A stretch of DNA of 32,043 nucleotides from Lachnospiraceae bacterium (GCA_021205305.1 JAJPXU010000158.1:1-32043), one strand, 5' to 3'. Positions 6,789 through 16,710 are shown, counted from the first letter of the stretch. The notes: generated by a model not told the origin, from the sequence alone. Program-made: numbers and translations.

Positions 6789-7441
6789 GTGAAGACTTGA
6801 AAAATCTGATCGGGGGGGCGGTTCTAATGGATGAAAACGGCCAGGTTACCAGTCAGGTAAACAGCAACCTGTACCGGGTGGAGGTAATCGCCCAGCTTTT
6901 CGGAGTAACCGTTCGGCGGATCCAGCAGCTGACACAGGAAGGCGTGATCAGCACGACGAAGGCCGTAGAAGACGGGCGGACCGTCCGACGCTATGACCTG
7001 GTGCCGACGATTCAAAAATATATTAAGTATCTATCAGACAAGGCCTACGGGAAAACAGCCCGGACGGATAAAGAGATTGAGCTGCGGGAACAGAAGATGG
7101 AAGCAGATATCGCCCTGAAGGAATCCCAGGGCGAGCTGCACCGATTGAAGACGGAGATCGCGGCCGGAAAGTACATTTCCGTGGAGGAAGTGAAAATTGA
7201 TTATGAAAAGTTTTTCGTTAACTTTAATAAATTCGCGATGTCCCTCCCGTCAAGAATCATAGGATCTTTTTCCGGCCAGATCGAGCCGCTCGAAGCGCGG
7301 CGGATTGAAAAGGAAATTGCAAGCGAAATTAACCTGCTCCTGAATTCTTTTGTGGTCGCCGGGATCGTAGAACCGAAAGATGTAAAGGGGATTAACGATG
7401 GCGCAAAAAAGAAGGTGGCGGAAGAAATACCAGATAACTGA
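6785..7441 (+). CDS. terS: Terminase small subunit (Nu1-like)
   Basis: A 218-residue protein. The N-terminal part (about 25-80) holds a winged-helix/MerR-like DNA-binding region (VEVIAQLFGVTVRRIQQLTQ...), as in lambda Nu1. The middle is a long charged helix that would form the oligomer, and the C-terminus would contact the large subunit. Start ATG 6785 overlaps the methyltransferase stop. It recognises the packaging site on phage DNA and recruits the large subunit. It overlaps the next gene by 44 bases. Confidence 0.88.
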   Translation: MSEDLKNLIGGAVLMDENGQVTSQVNSNLYRVEVIAQLFGVTVRRIQQLTQEGVISTTKAVEDGRTVRRYDLVPTIQKYIKYLSDKAYGKTARTDKEIELREQKMEADIALKESQGELHRLKTEIAAGKYISVEEVKIDYEKFFVNFNKFAMSLPSRIIGSFSGQIEPLEARRIEKEIASEINLLLNSFVVAGIVEPKDVKGINDGAKKKVAEEIPDN

Positions 7442-9251
7442 ATACCAGAAGGAAGCCTTGCGCCAGCTACAGCCGCCGGAAGATATCACGGTATCAGAGT
7501 GGGCGGAAAAGTACCGGATCCTCGACACGAAGACGTCAGCGATCCCAGGACCGTGGCGGAATAATAAGACGCCATACCTGAAAGAGGTCATGGACGAATT
7601 GCAGAATTACGAGACGGAGGAAATCATTTTCTGCAAGTGTACACAGATCGGCGGATCCGAAGGGCTTTTAAATATGCTCGGCTATGTAATTCAGCAGGAC
7701 GCGGCGCCGACCATGGTGGTCTATCCGACCGACAAGCTCGCGGAAAGTATATCCGAAAACCGTATTGAACCCATGGTAAAGGCAAGCCGGACACTCCGGG
7801 CGCTATACCATGAAACCGCTTCGCAGAAGCTGGAATTGCAGTTTGACGGAATGTATTTGACGCTGGCCGGATCGAATTCCCCGTCCTCGCTGGCATCGAA
7901 GGCCATTAAATACCTCTTTTTAGATGAAGTAGACAAGTATCCAGGCGCGTCCAAAAAGGAAGCGGATCCGATCTCACTGGCGCGCGAGCGTACAAAAACG
8001 TTTGCGAACCGAAAGATTTACATGACGTCCACACCGACATTGAAAAGCGGACATATATGGAAGGCGTTGGAGGGCGCGGACGTAGAAAAACACTATTTCG
8101 TCCCGTGCCCGCATTGCGGGGAAATGATTGAATTGAAATTCAATCAGATCAAGTGGCCGGAAGCTTCCGACGATATGACCGACTCAGACCGCGCGGATCA
8201 AGCTGTTTATGTATGCCAGGAGTGCGGGACCGTAATCACGGACGCGCACAAAGACAGAATGCTCCGCTACGGCGAGTGGCGCGTCGTAAGAGAAAACGCC
8301 GCGGCGCGGAAGAAGGTCGGCTATTGGATCAATACGCTATATTCACCGTTCGTCCGCTTTTCGGAGATAGCCCTGGAATTCATGAATTCTAAAGACGACC
8401 CGGAAAAGCTACAGAATTTTGTAAACTCGTGGCTCGCGGAACCATGGGAAGACACGAAGCTGAAGACATCAGCAGACACGGTGATGGAACGCCAGACGGA
8501 GCTGCAGGCGCTAACCGTACCGTCCTGGGCGCGAATGTTGACGGGCGGCGTAGACGTCCAGGAAACCTGCCTTTATTGGAGCATCCGGGCGTGGGGGAAT
8601 TATATTACATCCCAGAATATCGCGCACGGCCAGGCGACGTCGTTTCAAGATATTGAAATGGTAATGAACCTGGCGTATCAGAAAGAGAACGGCGAGCAAA
8701 TGGTCGTTTGTTTATGCCTGATTGATTCCGGATATGACGCGGATTCGACTTATGATTTTTGCGCGAGTAATTCAGACTGGGCGCTGCCGGTAAAGGGTTC
8801 CAGTAATCCTATGATGAGTCATTTCAAGCTATCCAAAATTAACAGGCCGGATAGCCGGGCGCACGGTATGAACCTCGTTCTGACGGACGGCGACAAATAT
8901 AAAGACATGATCGCCGCCAGGATGAAGAAGCCGAACGGGCGCGGGTCCTGGATGGTATACGACGGCTGTGACATGGAATACGCGGAACAGGTCACGGCCG
9001 AACATAAGGTCAATATAAAATCCGGGAACCGGGTGGTTCAGCGGTGGGTCCCGAAACGATCACATATTGACAACCATTATTTAGATACAGAGGTTTACGC
9101 GCTGGCCGCGGCGGACATCATGGGTGTTCGATCCATGCATCTGGACGCGGAAGCGGAAGAAGAAAAAACAAAGCATCAGCCGCCGAAGCAGCCGGAAAAG
9201 GCATACACTCCGGAAGAAGAGTGGATCAGCGCAAACGAAAACTGGATTTAG
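7398..9251 (+). CDS. terL: Terminase large subunit, GpA family
   Basis: A 617-residue protein, the usual length for lambda gpA-type ATPase/nucleases. The ATPase half includes ITVSEWAEKYRIL, QIGGSEGLLNMLG and the Walker B-like YLFLDEVDKYP. A zinc-finger pair (CPHCGE ... CQECG) follows near residues 237-275. The C-terminal nuclease half starts at TGGVDVQE and includes LIDSGYDAD. AAAGGGG lies before ATG 7398. It pumps DNA into the procapsid and cuts it. The gene looks intact. Confidence 0.95.
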   Translation: MAQKRRWRKKYQITEYQKEALRQLQPPEDITVSEWAEKYRILDTKTSAIPGPWRNNKTPYLKEVMDELQNYETEEIIFCKCTQIGGSEGLLNMLGYVIQQDAAPTMVVYPTDKLAESISENRIEPMVKASRTLRALYHETASQKLELQFDGMYLTLAGSNSPSSLASKAIKYLFLDEVDKYPGASKKEADPISLARERTKTFANRKIYMTSTPTLKSGHIWKALEGADVEKHYFVPCPHCGEMIELKFNQIKWPEASDDMTDSDRADQAVYVCQECGTVITDAHKDRMLRYGEWRVVRENAAARKKVGYWINTLYSPFVRFSEIALEFMNSKDDPEKLQNFVNSWLAEPWEDTKLKTSADTVMERQTELQALTVPSWARMLTGGVDVQETCLYWSIRAWGNYITSQNIAHGQATSFQDIEMVMNLAYQKENGEQMVVCLCLIDSGYDADSTYDFCASNSDWALPVKGSSNPMMSHFKLSKINRPDSRAHGMNLVLTDGDKYKDMIAARMKKPNGRGSWMVYDGCDMEYAEQVTAEHKVNIKSGNRVVQRWVPKRSHIDNHYLDTEVYALAAADIMGVRSMHLDAEAEEEKTKHQPPKQPEKAYTPEEEWISANENWI

Positions 9252-9263
9252 GAGGTGCAGAGG

Positions 9264-9518
9264 ATGAGCACGACATCTACAACGACAATCACGTCGTCGT
9301 CGACAATGACGAACGCGGAACTTTTGGAGCAGGTCAACGCAGCCATTTCAAAGGTTCTGATCGGCGGCCAGTCTTACCAGATCGGAAGCCGTGAGCTGAC
9401 GCGGGCGGATCTGGCGACATTGCGGGACATCCAGAAAGAGCTGATAGCGGAAGAAAATTCCGACAGCTCCTCGAGCCTTTTAGACGACACCTATGTCGCA
9501 TTTTTTACCGGACGTTGA
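9264..9518 (+). CDS. gpW-like head-tail joining protein
   Basis: An 84-residue protein. Its core (NAELLEQVNAAISKVLIGGQ, then SYQIGSRELTRADLATLRDI) matches the small gpW-type fold: helix, hairpin containing the S/R-x-L-T-R-A-D-L pattern, helix. An N-terminal Ser/Thr-rich tail precedes it. GGAGGTG lies before ATG 9264; the in-frame GTG at 9255 lies in that site. The place between terminase and portal is the classic lambda position. It would plug the portal and join head to tail. Confidence 0.8.
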   Translation: MSTTSTTTITSSSTMTNAELLEQVNAAISKVLIGGQSYQIGSRELTRADLATLRDIQKELIAEENSDSSSSLLDDTYVAFFTGR

Positions 9519-9531
9519 CGGAGGTGGACGA

Positions 9532-11124
9532 ATGAGCTGGCTGGATTCATTTATCAATTTTCTATCCCCGGAATGGGGAGCAAAACGCGCGGCCTGGCGA
9601 AATGCTTATCAGGATATGCGGAACTATGACGCCGGGGACGGGTCCCGCCTGAACGCCGGGTGGCGCACGGCGAACTTTTCGGCGGAAGTTACGGACCGGA
9701 CGTCACGCGATCGGATCCGCGCCCGCGCGCGGGATTTGGAGCGCAACTCCGACATTATGAACTCCGTCCTGGGGGCGTATAAGCGGAACGTTATCGGGAC
9801 CGGCTTCGCGCTTCAGGCGAAGACGCAGCGTGCAAAACTAAATAAGGACATCGAGGATTTGTGGAAGCGTTGGTGCAAGGCGCGGAATTGCGACGTAACC
9901 GGGCAACAGTCACTAAACGAGATCTTGCGGATGGCAGTCGTTCGGAAAAAGGTAGACGGCGGGATTCTTTTCGTGAAGAGATACACGAAAGACGGCATGA
10001 TTCCTTTTTCGCTGCAGATGATTGAGGTGGACGAACTCGACACAATGTATTCAGCGCCGACGGCAAAAGGACGGCGGGTGGTGGGTGGCATCGAATACAA
10101 CGAGTATAACCGTCCGGTCGGGTATTGGATCCGTCAATATCAGATTGACGGCTATACAATCGCGGAACCCCAGTATATCAAGGCCGACGACGTGATTTTC
10201 TACTACACGAAAAAGCGCCCTTCGCAGATCCGCGAAATATCGGATATGAGTCCGACGGTGACTCGGATCCGCGACGTAAACGAATTTATCACGGCGGTAT
10301 CCGTAAAGCAGCGGATTCAGGCCTGCTTATCGGTATTCATCAAAAAGGAACTGCCGGTATCCGGGCTGGGGCGGAATACATCCGTTCAGACCGACCGCGT
10401 AAGCTATGACGGAAAGACCCTCACGCCCGGCATGATTAAAGAGCTGAACGCGGGCGACGACGTAGAAGTGGTCAATCCGACCGGCCAGTCGGCGGACGCT
10501 ACCAACTTCACGAAGCTCCAGCAACGGCTGATCGGGGCGGGCCAGGGTATCAGTTACGAGGCCACAAGCCGCGATATGAGCGAAACAAATTATTCATCGG
10601 CGCGTCAGGGTGCGATTGAAGACGAATTAACCTACGCGGAAGAACAGGAACAGATTTTCAGCATCCTGGACGAAATCTATGAAACGTTTGTAATATCCTG
10701 CGTATTATGCGGACGGCTGGAGATCCCGGATTTTTGGGATAAGAAAGACAAATATCTCCAGCATGAGTGGATCCAGCAGCCGAAAAAATGGATCGACCCG
10801 CAGAAAGAGTCGTCCGCGACGAAGACCGCCCTGAATACCGGTCAAAAGACGTTCAAACAGATTGCAGCCGAAAACGGAAGAGACTGGCGGTCGCAGATCG
10901 ACGATATGGTGGAGGTTTTGGACTATGCAAAGAAAAAGGGGATTGATTTGGGAGGTGTATTTTTTGATGGCAAACTGGCGACAGAAGAAGAAAAGAAAGA
11001 AGAACCGCCTGCTCCAGATGACGGCGGCGATCAGGGCGGAAACGATCCAGACGCCGGTGACGGAGCTGCAGAGGATGGCAGCTCCGAAGACGGGGACGAC
11101 GGAGACGGAAAAAAGGAAGAATGA
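9532..11124 (+). CDS. Portal protein, lambda family
   Basis: A 530-residue protein of normal length for lambda gpB-type portals. The N-terminal block (NAYQDMRNYDAGDGSRLN, then RARDLERNSDIMNSVLG) and the central part (RAGINPE-like region replaced by IREISDMSPTVTRIRDVNEF; DMSETNYSSARQG) are characteristic. The C-terminus is a long Asp/Glu/Gly tail. GGAGGTGG precedes ATG 9532; the upstream in-frame ATG at 9493 is rejected because it lies within the previous gene and lacks a site. It forms the dodecameric DNA entry channel. The 3' end overlaps the protease gene by 158 bases. Confidence 0.93.
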   Translation: MSWLDSFINFLSPEWGAKRAAWRNAYQDMRNYDAGDGSRLNAGWRTANFSAEVTDRTSRDRIRARARDLERNSDIMNSVLGAYKRNVIGTGFALQAKTQRAKLNKDIEDLWKRWCKARNCDVTGQQSLNEILRMAVVRKKVDGGILFVKRYTKDGMIPFSLQMIEVDELDTMYSAPTAKGRRVVGGIEYNEYNRPVGYWIRQYQIDGYTIAEPQYIKADDVIFYYTKKRPSQIREISDMSPTVTRIRDVNEFITAVSVKQRIQACLSVFIKKELPVSGLGRNTSVQTDRVSYDGKTLTPGMIKELNAGDDVEVVNPTGQSADATNFTKLQQRLIGAGQGISYEATSRDMSETNYSSARQGAIEDELTYAEEQEQIFSILDEIYETFVISCVLCGRLEIPDFWDKKDKYLQHEWIQQPKKWIDPQKESSATKTALNTGQKTFKQIAAENGRDWRSQIDDMVEVLDYAKKKGIDLGGVFFDGKLATEEEKKEEPPAPDDGGDQGGNDPDAGDGAAEDGSSEDGDDGDGKKEE

Positions 11125-11722
11125 CAATTTCCGGGAATTCATTGACTGCTCTATAAGAGCAGCGGAAGGCGAAGGAAAAGAAAGAACATTCACACTTTCT
11201 TTTTCATCCGAAGAACCATATGACAGGTGGTTCGGCCCCGAGATCCTGGACCATTCAGACGGGTGCATGGATCTAAATAGGTTAAATTCTATCGGGGTCG
11301 TTTTATACAACCACAGCCGGGACAAGGTGATCGGGAAGATCGACCGCGCCTGGGTGGAAAATGGAAGGGGATGCGCGGAAATCACATTTGATTCGGACGA
11401 CGCATCCGAAACGATCTACCAGAAAGTCAAGGGCGGGACGCTCAAAGGCGTTTCAGTTGGCTACATGGTAGATAACTGGGAGGAAGTAATGCCCGGCAAG
11501 ATGTCAGAAGACGGAAGGTTCACGGGGCCGTGCTCGATCGCTAAGAAATGGGTGCCTTATGAGATCAGCATAGTCAGCGTTCCGGCGGATCCGACGGTCG
11601 GTGTAGGCCGATCGCAGGAAGAAGCCGAAAGCGGACCGGACGCCGTGTTTGAGACATACGCGCGGCTGCTTCAATACAATATAAACATTTCATTAAAGGG
11701 AGGTCAGCACAATGACTATTGA
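10967..11722 (+). CDS. Prohead protease (HK97/S78-like)
   Basis: A 251-residue protein. ATG 10967 has GGAGGT 10 bases upstream inside the portal gene. The first 45 residues are basic and likely disordered because they are encoded antiphase to the portal tail. The catalytic region carries the family pattern: His in VLYNHSRDKVIG and Ser in LKGVSVGYMV, followed by WVPYEISIVSVPADP. It should cleave the scaffold/delta part of the capsid protein. It overlaps the capsid gene by 11 bases. Confidence 0.88.
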   Translation: MANWRQKKKRKKNRLLQMTAAIRAETIQTPVTELQRMAAPKTGTTETEKRKNDNFREFIDCSIRAAEGEGKERTFTLSFSSEEPYDRWFGPEILDHSDGCMDLNRLNSIGVVLYNHSRDKVIGKIDRAWVENGRGCAEITFDSDDASETIYQKVKGGTLKGVSVGYMVDNWEEVMPGKMSEDGRFTGPCSIAKKWVPYEISIVSVPADPTVGVGRSQEEAESGPDAVFETYARLLQYNINISLKGGQHNDY

Positions 11723-12224
11723 AGAAATCATTGCTCGTCAGAGGGAGCTTCTCAATTTGGCTCAGGGCGAAGGGAGAGCGCTGACGGACGAAGAAAGAAA
11801 CGAATTCGACTCCCTGCAGCGCGCGCTTGAAAGTATGCGCACCGCGCCGGGCGGCGAGGGTGGCGGTGCTGTAGGCGGCCAGGCTGCCGGGGCCGACGGC
11901 GGAAACAGCGGGGACGGCGGTGAAGATTCCGCCCGCCAGATCGAGACGGAAAGAAACCGGATCCGCCAGATCGAAGACCTCTGCCGTGAATTCCATATGG
12001 ACGATCAGGCACGGGGCTTTATTGATAACGGGAGCACCCTGGAACAGGTACGCGCTGCCGTGATCGAGCATATGCGCCAGACCGGCGCGCCGGTCCATAC
12101 ATCCGCCAGAATCACAGATTCCGCGGAAGATAAGTTCAGACGCGCGGCGTCCGATTCTATCCTGATGCGCGCGGGAATCAAGATACATGGCCCTCGCCGG
12201 GTGGTCGGTAGAAGATTCATGTAA
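11712..12224 (+). CDS. Major capsid protein, truncated after N-terminal part
   Basis: A 170-residue frame. Residues 1-130 are a normal HK97-type N-terminal delta/scaffold region (MTIEEIIARQRELLNLAQG, an acidic Gly-rich linker, SAEDKFRRAASDSILMRAGI). At about residue 158 the homology stops and 13 unrelated codons (HGPRRVVGRRFM) follow, read out of frame through the beginning of the tape-measure segment. A complete capsid protein would be about 350-450 residues. The shell-forming domain is missing, so this product cannot build a head. Ribosome site GGGAGG lies before ATG 11712. Confidence 0.85.
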   Translation: MTIEEIIARQRELLNLAQGEGRALTDEERNEFDSLQRALESMRTAPGGEGGGAVGGQAAGADGGNSGDGGEDSARQIETERNRIRQIEDLCREFHMDDQARGFIDNGSTLEQVRAAVIEHMRQTGAPVHTSARITDSAEDKFRRAASDSILMRAGIKIHGPRRVVGRRFM

Positions 12225-15200
12225 TTCATTGGAAAGCGTCCTGCGCCTATCAGAAGCGACGGAGCTGGATCTTGCAACGACATCCGACCTGGTAACGGAT
12301 TCCATGAGTGCGATGGGCGTTTCTATCGACGAACTTTCGAGCTATCTGGATGTATGCGCGGCGGCGAACAATAATTCAAACCAGACGGCAGAAGACCTCA
12401 TGAATGCAATGATCGGCTGCGGCGGCGCGGCGCGATCCGCCGGGCTTGATTACACAGAGACGGCAACGGCCCTCGGCATCCTGGCAAATAACGGTGTTAA
12501 AGGATCCGAGGCGGGCACGACATTAAACTCCATCCTGACGCGAATCAGCGCGAACGATTCCGCGCTATCGGCTTTTGATGAACTGGGCGTATCCGTTTAT
12601 GACAGTTCCGGCGCAATGCGTGATTTACAGGATATCCTGATAGATACGAATTCCGCGCTGGACGGCATGGCAGATTCAGAGAAAAACGCATATTTGAAGG
12701 CTATAGCCGGAACGAACTATTATAGTGACTTCCAGTATTTGCTGGCGGGCGTATCAGACGCGACGGACGAATCTGCCTCGTCATGGGATACCCTGGCGGA
12801 ATCGTTGGAGAATTGCGACGGTGCTCTAGAATCAATGGCGGAAACGAAGCTGGACAATCTGGCCGGGGATCTATCTATCTTTTCGTCAGCATTGGAAGAC
12901 GTACAGCTGCGGATCTATCAGGGCATCCAGGAGCCGCTCAGGGACGTCGTGCAGTTCGGAACGGACGAAATATACAAACTATCGGACGCTTTCACGGAAG
13001 GCGGCTTTACGGGCATCGTGGGCGCGCTGGGCGACGTTTTGGCGGATTGTCTGGTAAAGCTTGCGAACGCCGCGCCGGAATTTATCAGCATGGCGGGCGA
13101 ACTCATGGAAGGCCTGATCGGCGGGCTTTTGGCAAATTCAGGGAAACTCACGGATTCAGTAGCGACGCTGATAGCAGCGGCGGTCGAAGAAGTATTTTCT
13201 TTCATGGCTGATTTTTATACAGCCGGGGCGGAATTGCTTGCGGAATTTTTAGACGGCGCCGTCACGAAACTGCCTATGCTGATTAATTCTATAGTTGGAT
13301 CGTTATCCGAAATGTTGGAAGGGATTAATTCATTTGCTCCGGATATTGCATCCTCGGCAATGTTGATAGTAACGGAACTGGTGGCCGGAATCGGTCAGCT
13401 TATCCCTATGCTTATCAATGCGGGCGCGGATATCATCGTATCAATTGCGGACGGGCTATCCGGCGGATCGCCGGAACTTTTATCCTCAATGTCAACGGCG
13501 GTTGATAATATCATCAGCGCGATTATAGACGCAGCGCCCCGGATCCTCCAGGCGGGCGCAACGTTGGCAAAATCACTGGCGCAGGGCGTGGTCGGGAATA
13601 TTACGTCCCTGTTTTCAGACATTGGAAGCGGCGACGCATCGTTTACACAGATCGCGGCTACTTTCGGTACAATCGCGGTCGTAGCAGCGAAGCTCGGTTC
13701 CAGCATATCCGGATTGATAAAGCCTTTTACAAAATTATCATCCGGCCTGGTAAAGACGGCTTCGTCAGCAGCGAAATTTATAAATAAATCAGGCGGCCTG
13801 ACGAAAGCTATTTCAGCTCTTACAAAAGGCGGTCTTTCTAAAATTGGATCCGTATTCAAGGCGATGGCTTCCCCGGTCGGAATAGCGGTCGCAGCTATCA
13901 CAACGCTGGTGGCGGCGTTCACGACACTATGGAACACAAACGAAGGATTCCGGGACGCGATCAAAGGGATCTGGAGCCAGATCACAAGCACAATAAGCGG
14001 ATTCGTCGAAAGTATCACAGGGTCCGTCGACGGCCTGGGGATATCGTTTTCAGATATCACAAGCACCGTGTCGGCAATATGGAACGGATTCTGCGAGCTT
14101 TTGGCCCCGGTATTTATTGGAGCATTCCAGCAGATCTCGAACACGATCAGCGGCGTGCTGGGCGTAATCAGCGGGATCATTAAAACAGTTACAAGCATTA
14201 TACAGGGTGACTGGGAAGGCGCGTGGGAAGGCGTCCGGGGCGTTATTTCATCCGTGTGGAATTTCATAGCTAATACGATCGACAACGTAGGAAATACGAT
14301 CACGGGAATCATAAACGCCTTTTTAGGCCTTATCGGATCAGACTGGACCGTTTCGTGGGAAGGGATCAAAGAAACGGTATCAGGCGTATTTTCCACAATA
14401 TCCGGCGTTATATCCGGCGTGATGTCAGTAATCAGCGGGATAGTAAATACAGTCATGAAGTTCATAAGCGGGGACTGGTCAGGTGCCTGGGAAGGCATCA
14501 AGTCGACGGCATCCGGGGCCGCGGACGGATTATCCGGCGCGGTATCGGGCGGGTTCGACCTTTTGACCGGCGCGATTAGCACGGTCGGATCCGGGCTCGG
14601 GTCACTTTTAAGCGGCGGCTGGAGCGCGCTGACTTCCGCAGCATCGGACGCAGTAGAAAACCTGCCGGAAACACTATCCGGAGCCTGGGACACTTTCACC
14701 GGGGCGGTTAGCGGCGTGGGCGAGACATTAGGCCCGCTTTTGGACACCGGCTGGGAGAACCTGAAAACAGCGGCATCTACAGCAATTGAAGGCGCACCGG
14801 AATTTTTATCCGGGGCATGGACGACTTTCACGACCGCAATCAGCGGTGTGGGTGAAACATTAGGTCCGCTTTTGGACGGCGGCTGGGAGAGCTTGAAGAC
14901 GGCGGCGTCAACCGCTATTGAAGGTGCACCGGAATTCCTATCAGGAGCCTGGAGCACTTTCACGACCGCAATCAGCGGCATCGGCGACACATTAGGCCCG
15001 TTATTGGATACCGGCTGGGAAGCTTTGAAGACAACAGCAAGCGACGCGATCCAGAACGCACCGGAAGCCCTGGCTGGAGCCTGGGAGACATTCAAAACGG
15101 GGATCACAACGGTCGGCGATACACTCGGGCCATTGCTTGACACCGGGTGGGACGCGTTAAAAACAGCAGCGTCTACAGCGATCGAGGGTGCGCCGGAATT

Positions 15201-16710
15201 TCTATCCGGAGCCTGGGAGACATTCAAAACGGGAATCACGACGGTCGGAGACGCGCTCGGTCCGTTATTGGATACCGGCTGGGACGCACTTAAAACGGCC
15301 GCAAGTACAGCCATAGAAGGTGCACCCGATTTTCTTTCAGGAGCCTGGGACACGTTCACGACCGCAATCAGCGGCGTGGGCGAAACAATAGGCCCGCTTT
15401 TGGATACCGGCTGGGAAACCTTAAAGACAACCGCCAGCGGGGTCGCGGACGGGATGTCCGGCCTCGTAGAAACCGGGTTCAACGATATGGTCGACCTGAT
15501 CAGCGGCATAGATGTCGGCACGGCATTAGATGCCGGATGGAGCACCCTGCAGGGGGCGGCCGAAACAGCCGCGGGCGCGGTACAGACTGCCTGGGAAGGC
15601 GTCAAAGGATTTTTCGGCGGCATATGGAATTCAATCACAGGCGGCGGAAGTTCAGATTCAGGATCCACGGAAACGGCATCTGTCTCGAGCGTAGACACAA
15701 GCGCTTCGTCCGTAACGATTGAAGTAGATTCCGAACAGGTTGAAACAGCAAACGCGGCTATAGAAGCATTGAATACCGGGCTGGAAACATTGCAGGAAAC
15801 GCTGGACGTTATCGGAGCATTGACAGGATTCACGGATCTTTCGACGTCCGTAACGGACGGAACGACGGCAATAACAGAGGATCAGTCAACGATTGAGACG
15901 TCGGTCGCGGCGATTCAGACGGCCTTCGAGACTGGGGCAACAGGCGCACAAACGGCGGTAGAAACCGGAACGGCTGCGATCCTCGCGGCTTTTGAATCAG
16001 ACACGGCGAGTTCCCAGACGACGGTGGAAACCGGGATGTCCGCGATTTTGGAAGCGATTACTTCCGGGATGTCGCAGCTCGTAGCGGCGGTTACTTCCGG
16101 CGGATCAAGTGCGGTATCGCAGGCGACCTCAATAGCTACCAGCATCCGGACGGCATTTTCAAGTATTAACCTGTATTCGACCGGGGTCAATATGATGCAA
16201 GGCCTGATTAACGGTCTGAACGCAATGCGGTCAAGCGTAATGCAGACGGCGTCCAGCATTGCGACCGCGGCGGCGAACAGCATAAACAATGCTCTGGACA
16301 TCAATTCACCGTCCAAAGTTACGACGGAATCCGGCGAATATACCGGCCTCGGCCTCGTGGAAGGCCTGGCAAACATGGGTTCAGCGATTGAGGCCGCGGC
16401 GGCGGATAACCTGGTGGCGCCGATCAGTGACGCAATATCGTCTATCAATGACAGCGCGGCGGGTGAGGCGGAAACCTCCGTAATCGGGGACACGATTAAT
16501 AATTTTTCCGGAAGCGGATCCGGAAGCTCCGGCGGATTCGGAGGCAGCAGCGAAACGCCGGTTCAGATCACATATAGCCCGACATACAACTTCGAAGGCG
16601 AAGCGCCGAGCAAAGACGATCTGGTGTCGGCGGCGAAGATCAGTCAGAACGAATTTGAAAAAATGATGAAGGAATACCTGCGGAAGAATAGCCGCGTATC
16701 CTTCGCATAA
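12187..16710 (+). CDS. Tail tape measure protein, N-terminus missing (TP901/TIGR01760 type)
   Basis: A 1507-residue frame that opens directly inside the conserved tape-measure core (ALAGWSVEDS, LATTSDLVTDSM, GILANNGVKGSEAGTTLN), which normally begins 100 or more residues into the protein. There is no ribosome site before ATG 12187, and the tape-measure homology begins at about YM (12184). The middle has hydrophobic helices and phage-type repeat units. Residues about 832-1095 are six 44-residue repeats with conserved Trp, and the C-terminal region is Ala/Thr-rich. It would set tail length and line the tube. With its 5' end replaced by the capsid fragment it is probably not expressed properly. 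Confidence 0.88.
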   Translation: MALAGWSVEDSCNSLESVLRLSEATELDLATTSDLVTDSMSAMGVSIDELSSYLDVCAAANNNSNQTAEDLMNAMIGCGGAARSAGLDYTETATALGILANNGVKGSEAGTTLNSILTRISANDSALSAFDELGVSVYDSSGAMRDLQDILIDTNSALDGMADSEKNAYLKAIAGTNYYSDFQYLLAGVSDATDESASSWDTLAESLENCDGALESMAETKLDNLAGDLSIFSSALEDVQLRIYQGIQEPLRDVVQFGTDEIYKLSDAFTEGGFTGIVGALGDVLADCLVKLANAAPEFISMAGELMEGLIGGLLANSGKLTDSVATLIAAAVEEVFSFMADFYTAGAELLAEFLDGAVTKLPMLINSIVGSLSEMLEGINSFAPDIASSAMLIVTELVAGIGQLIPMLINAGADIIVSIADGLSGGSPELLSSMSTAVDNIISAIIDAAPRILQAGATLAKSLAQGVVGNITSLFSDIGSGDASFTQIAATFGTIAVVAAKLGSSISGLIKPFTKLSSGLVKTASSAAKFINKSGGLTKAISALTKGGLSKIGSVFKAMASPVGIAVAAITTLVAAFTTLWNTNEGFRDAIKGIWSQITSTISGFVESITGSVDGLGISFSDITSTVSAIWNGFCELLAPVFIGAFQQISNTISGVLGVISGIIKTVTSIIQGDWEGAWEGVRGVISSVWNFIANTIDNVGNTITGIINAFLGLIGSDWTVSWEGIKETVSGVFSTISGVISGVMSVISGIVNTVMKFISGDWSGAWEGIKSTASGAADGLSGAVSGGFDLLTGAISTVGSGLGSLLSGGWSALTSAASDAVENLPETLSGAWDTFTGAVSGVGETLGPLLDTGWENLKTAASTAIEGAPEFLSGAWTTFTTAISGVGETLGPLLDGGWESLKTAASTAIEGAPEFLSGAWSTFTTAISGIGDTLGPLLDTGWEALKTTASDAIQNAPEALAGAWETFKTGITTVGDTLGPLLDTGWDALKTAASTAIEGAPEFLSGAWETFKTGITTVGDALGPLLDTGWDALKTAASTAIEGAPDFLSGAWDTFTTAISGVGETIGPLLDTGWETLKTTASGVADGMSGLVETGFNDMVDLISGIDVGTALDAGWSTLQGAAETAAGAVQTAWEGVKGFFGGIWNSITGGGSSDSGSTETASVSSVDTSASSVTIEVDSEQVETANAAIEALNTGLETLQETLDVIGALTGFTDLSTSVTDGTTAITEDQSTIETSVAAIQTAFETGATGAQTAVETGTAAILAAFESDTASSQTTVETGMSAILEAITSGMSQLVAAVTSGGSSAVSQATSIATSIRTAFSSINLYSTGVNMMQGLINGLNAMRSSVMQTASSIATAAANSINNALDINSPSKVTTESGEYTGLGLVEGLANMGSAIEAAAADNLVAPISDAISSINDSAAGEAETSVIGDTINNFSGSGSGSSGGFGGSSETPVQITYSPTYNFEGEAPSKDDLVSAAKISQNEFEKMMKEYLRKNSRVSFA
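14680..15471 (+). repeat. Six 132-bp tandem repeats in tape measure gene
   Basis: Units begin at 14680, 14812, 14944, 15076, 15208 and 15340, each encoding 44 residues with GAWxTF, GxTLGPLLDTGW and LKTAAS. A degenerate copy precedes (from about 14548) and a partial one follows. Exact 132-base spacing means no indels. Repeat number in such genes tracks tail length in known phages. Confidence 0.9.

Noticed and set aside
14680-15471. CRISPR-like array because of regular 132-bp spacing
   Set aside because: The repeats are in frame, encode a Trp-containing 44-residue unit, have no unique spacers and lie inside the tape measure gene.
13395-15833. 812-codon minus-strand frame opposite the tape measure gene
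   Set aside because: It mirrors the repeat-rich, high-G+C tape measure gene; it is Pro/Ser/Val-rich with no domain and no ribosome site. It is a shadow frame.
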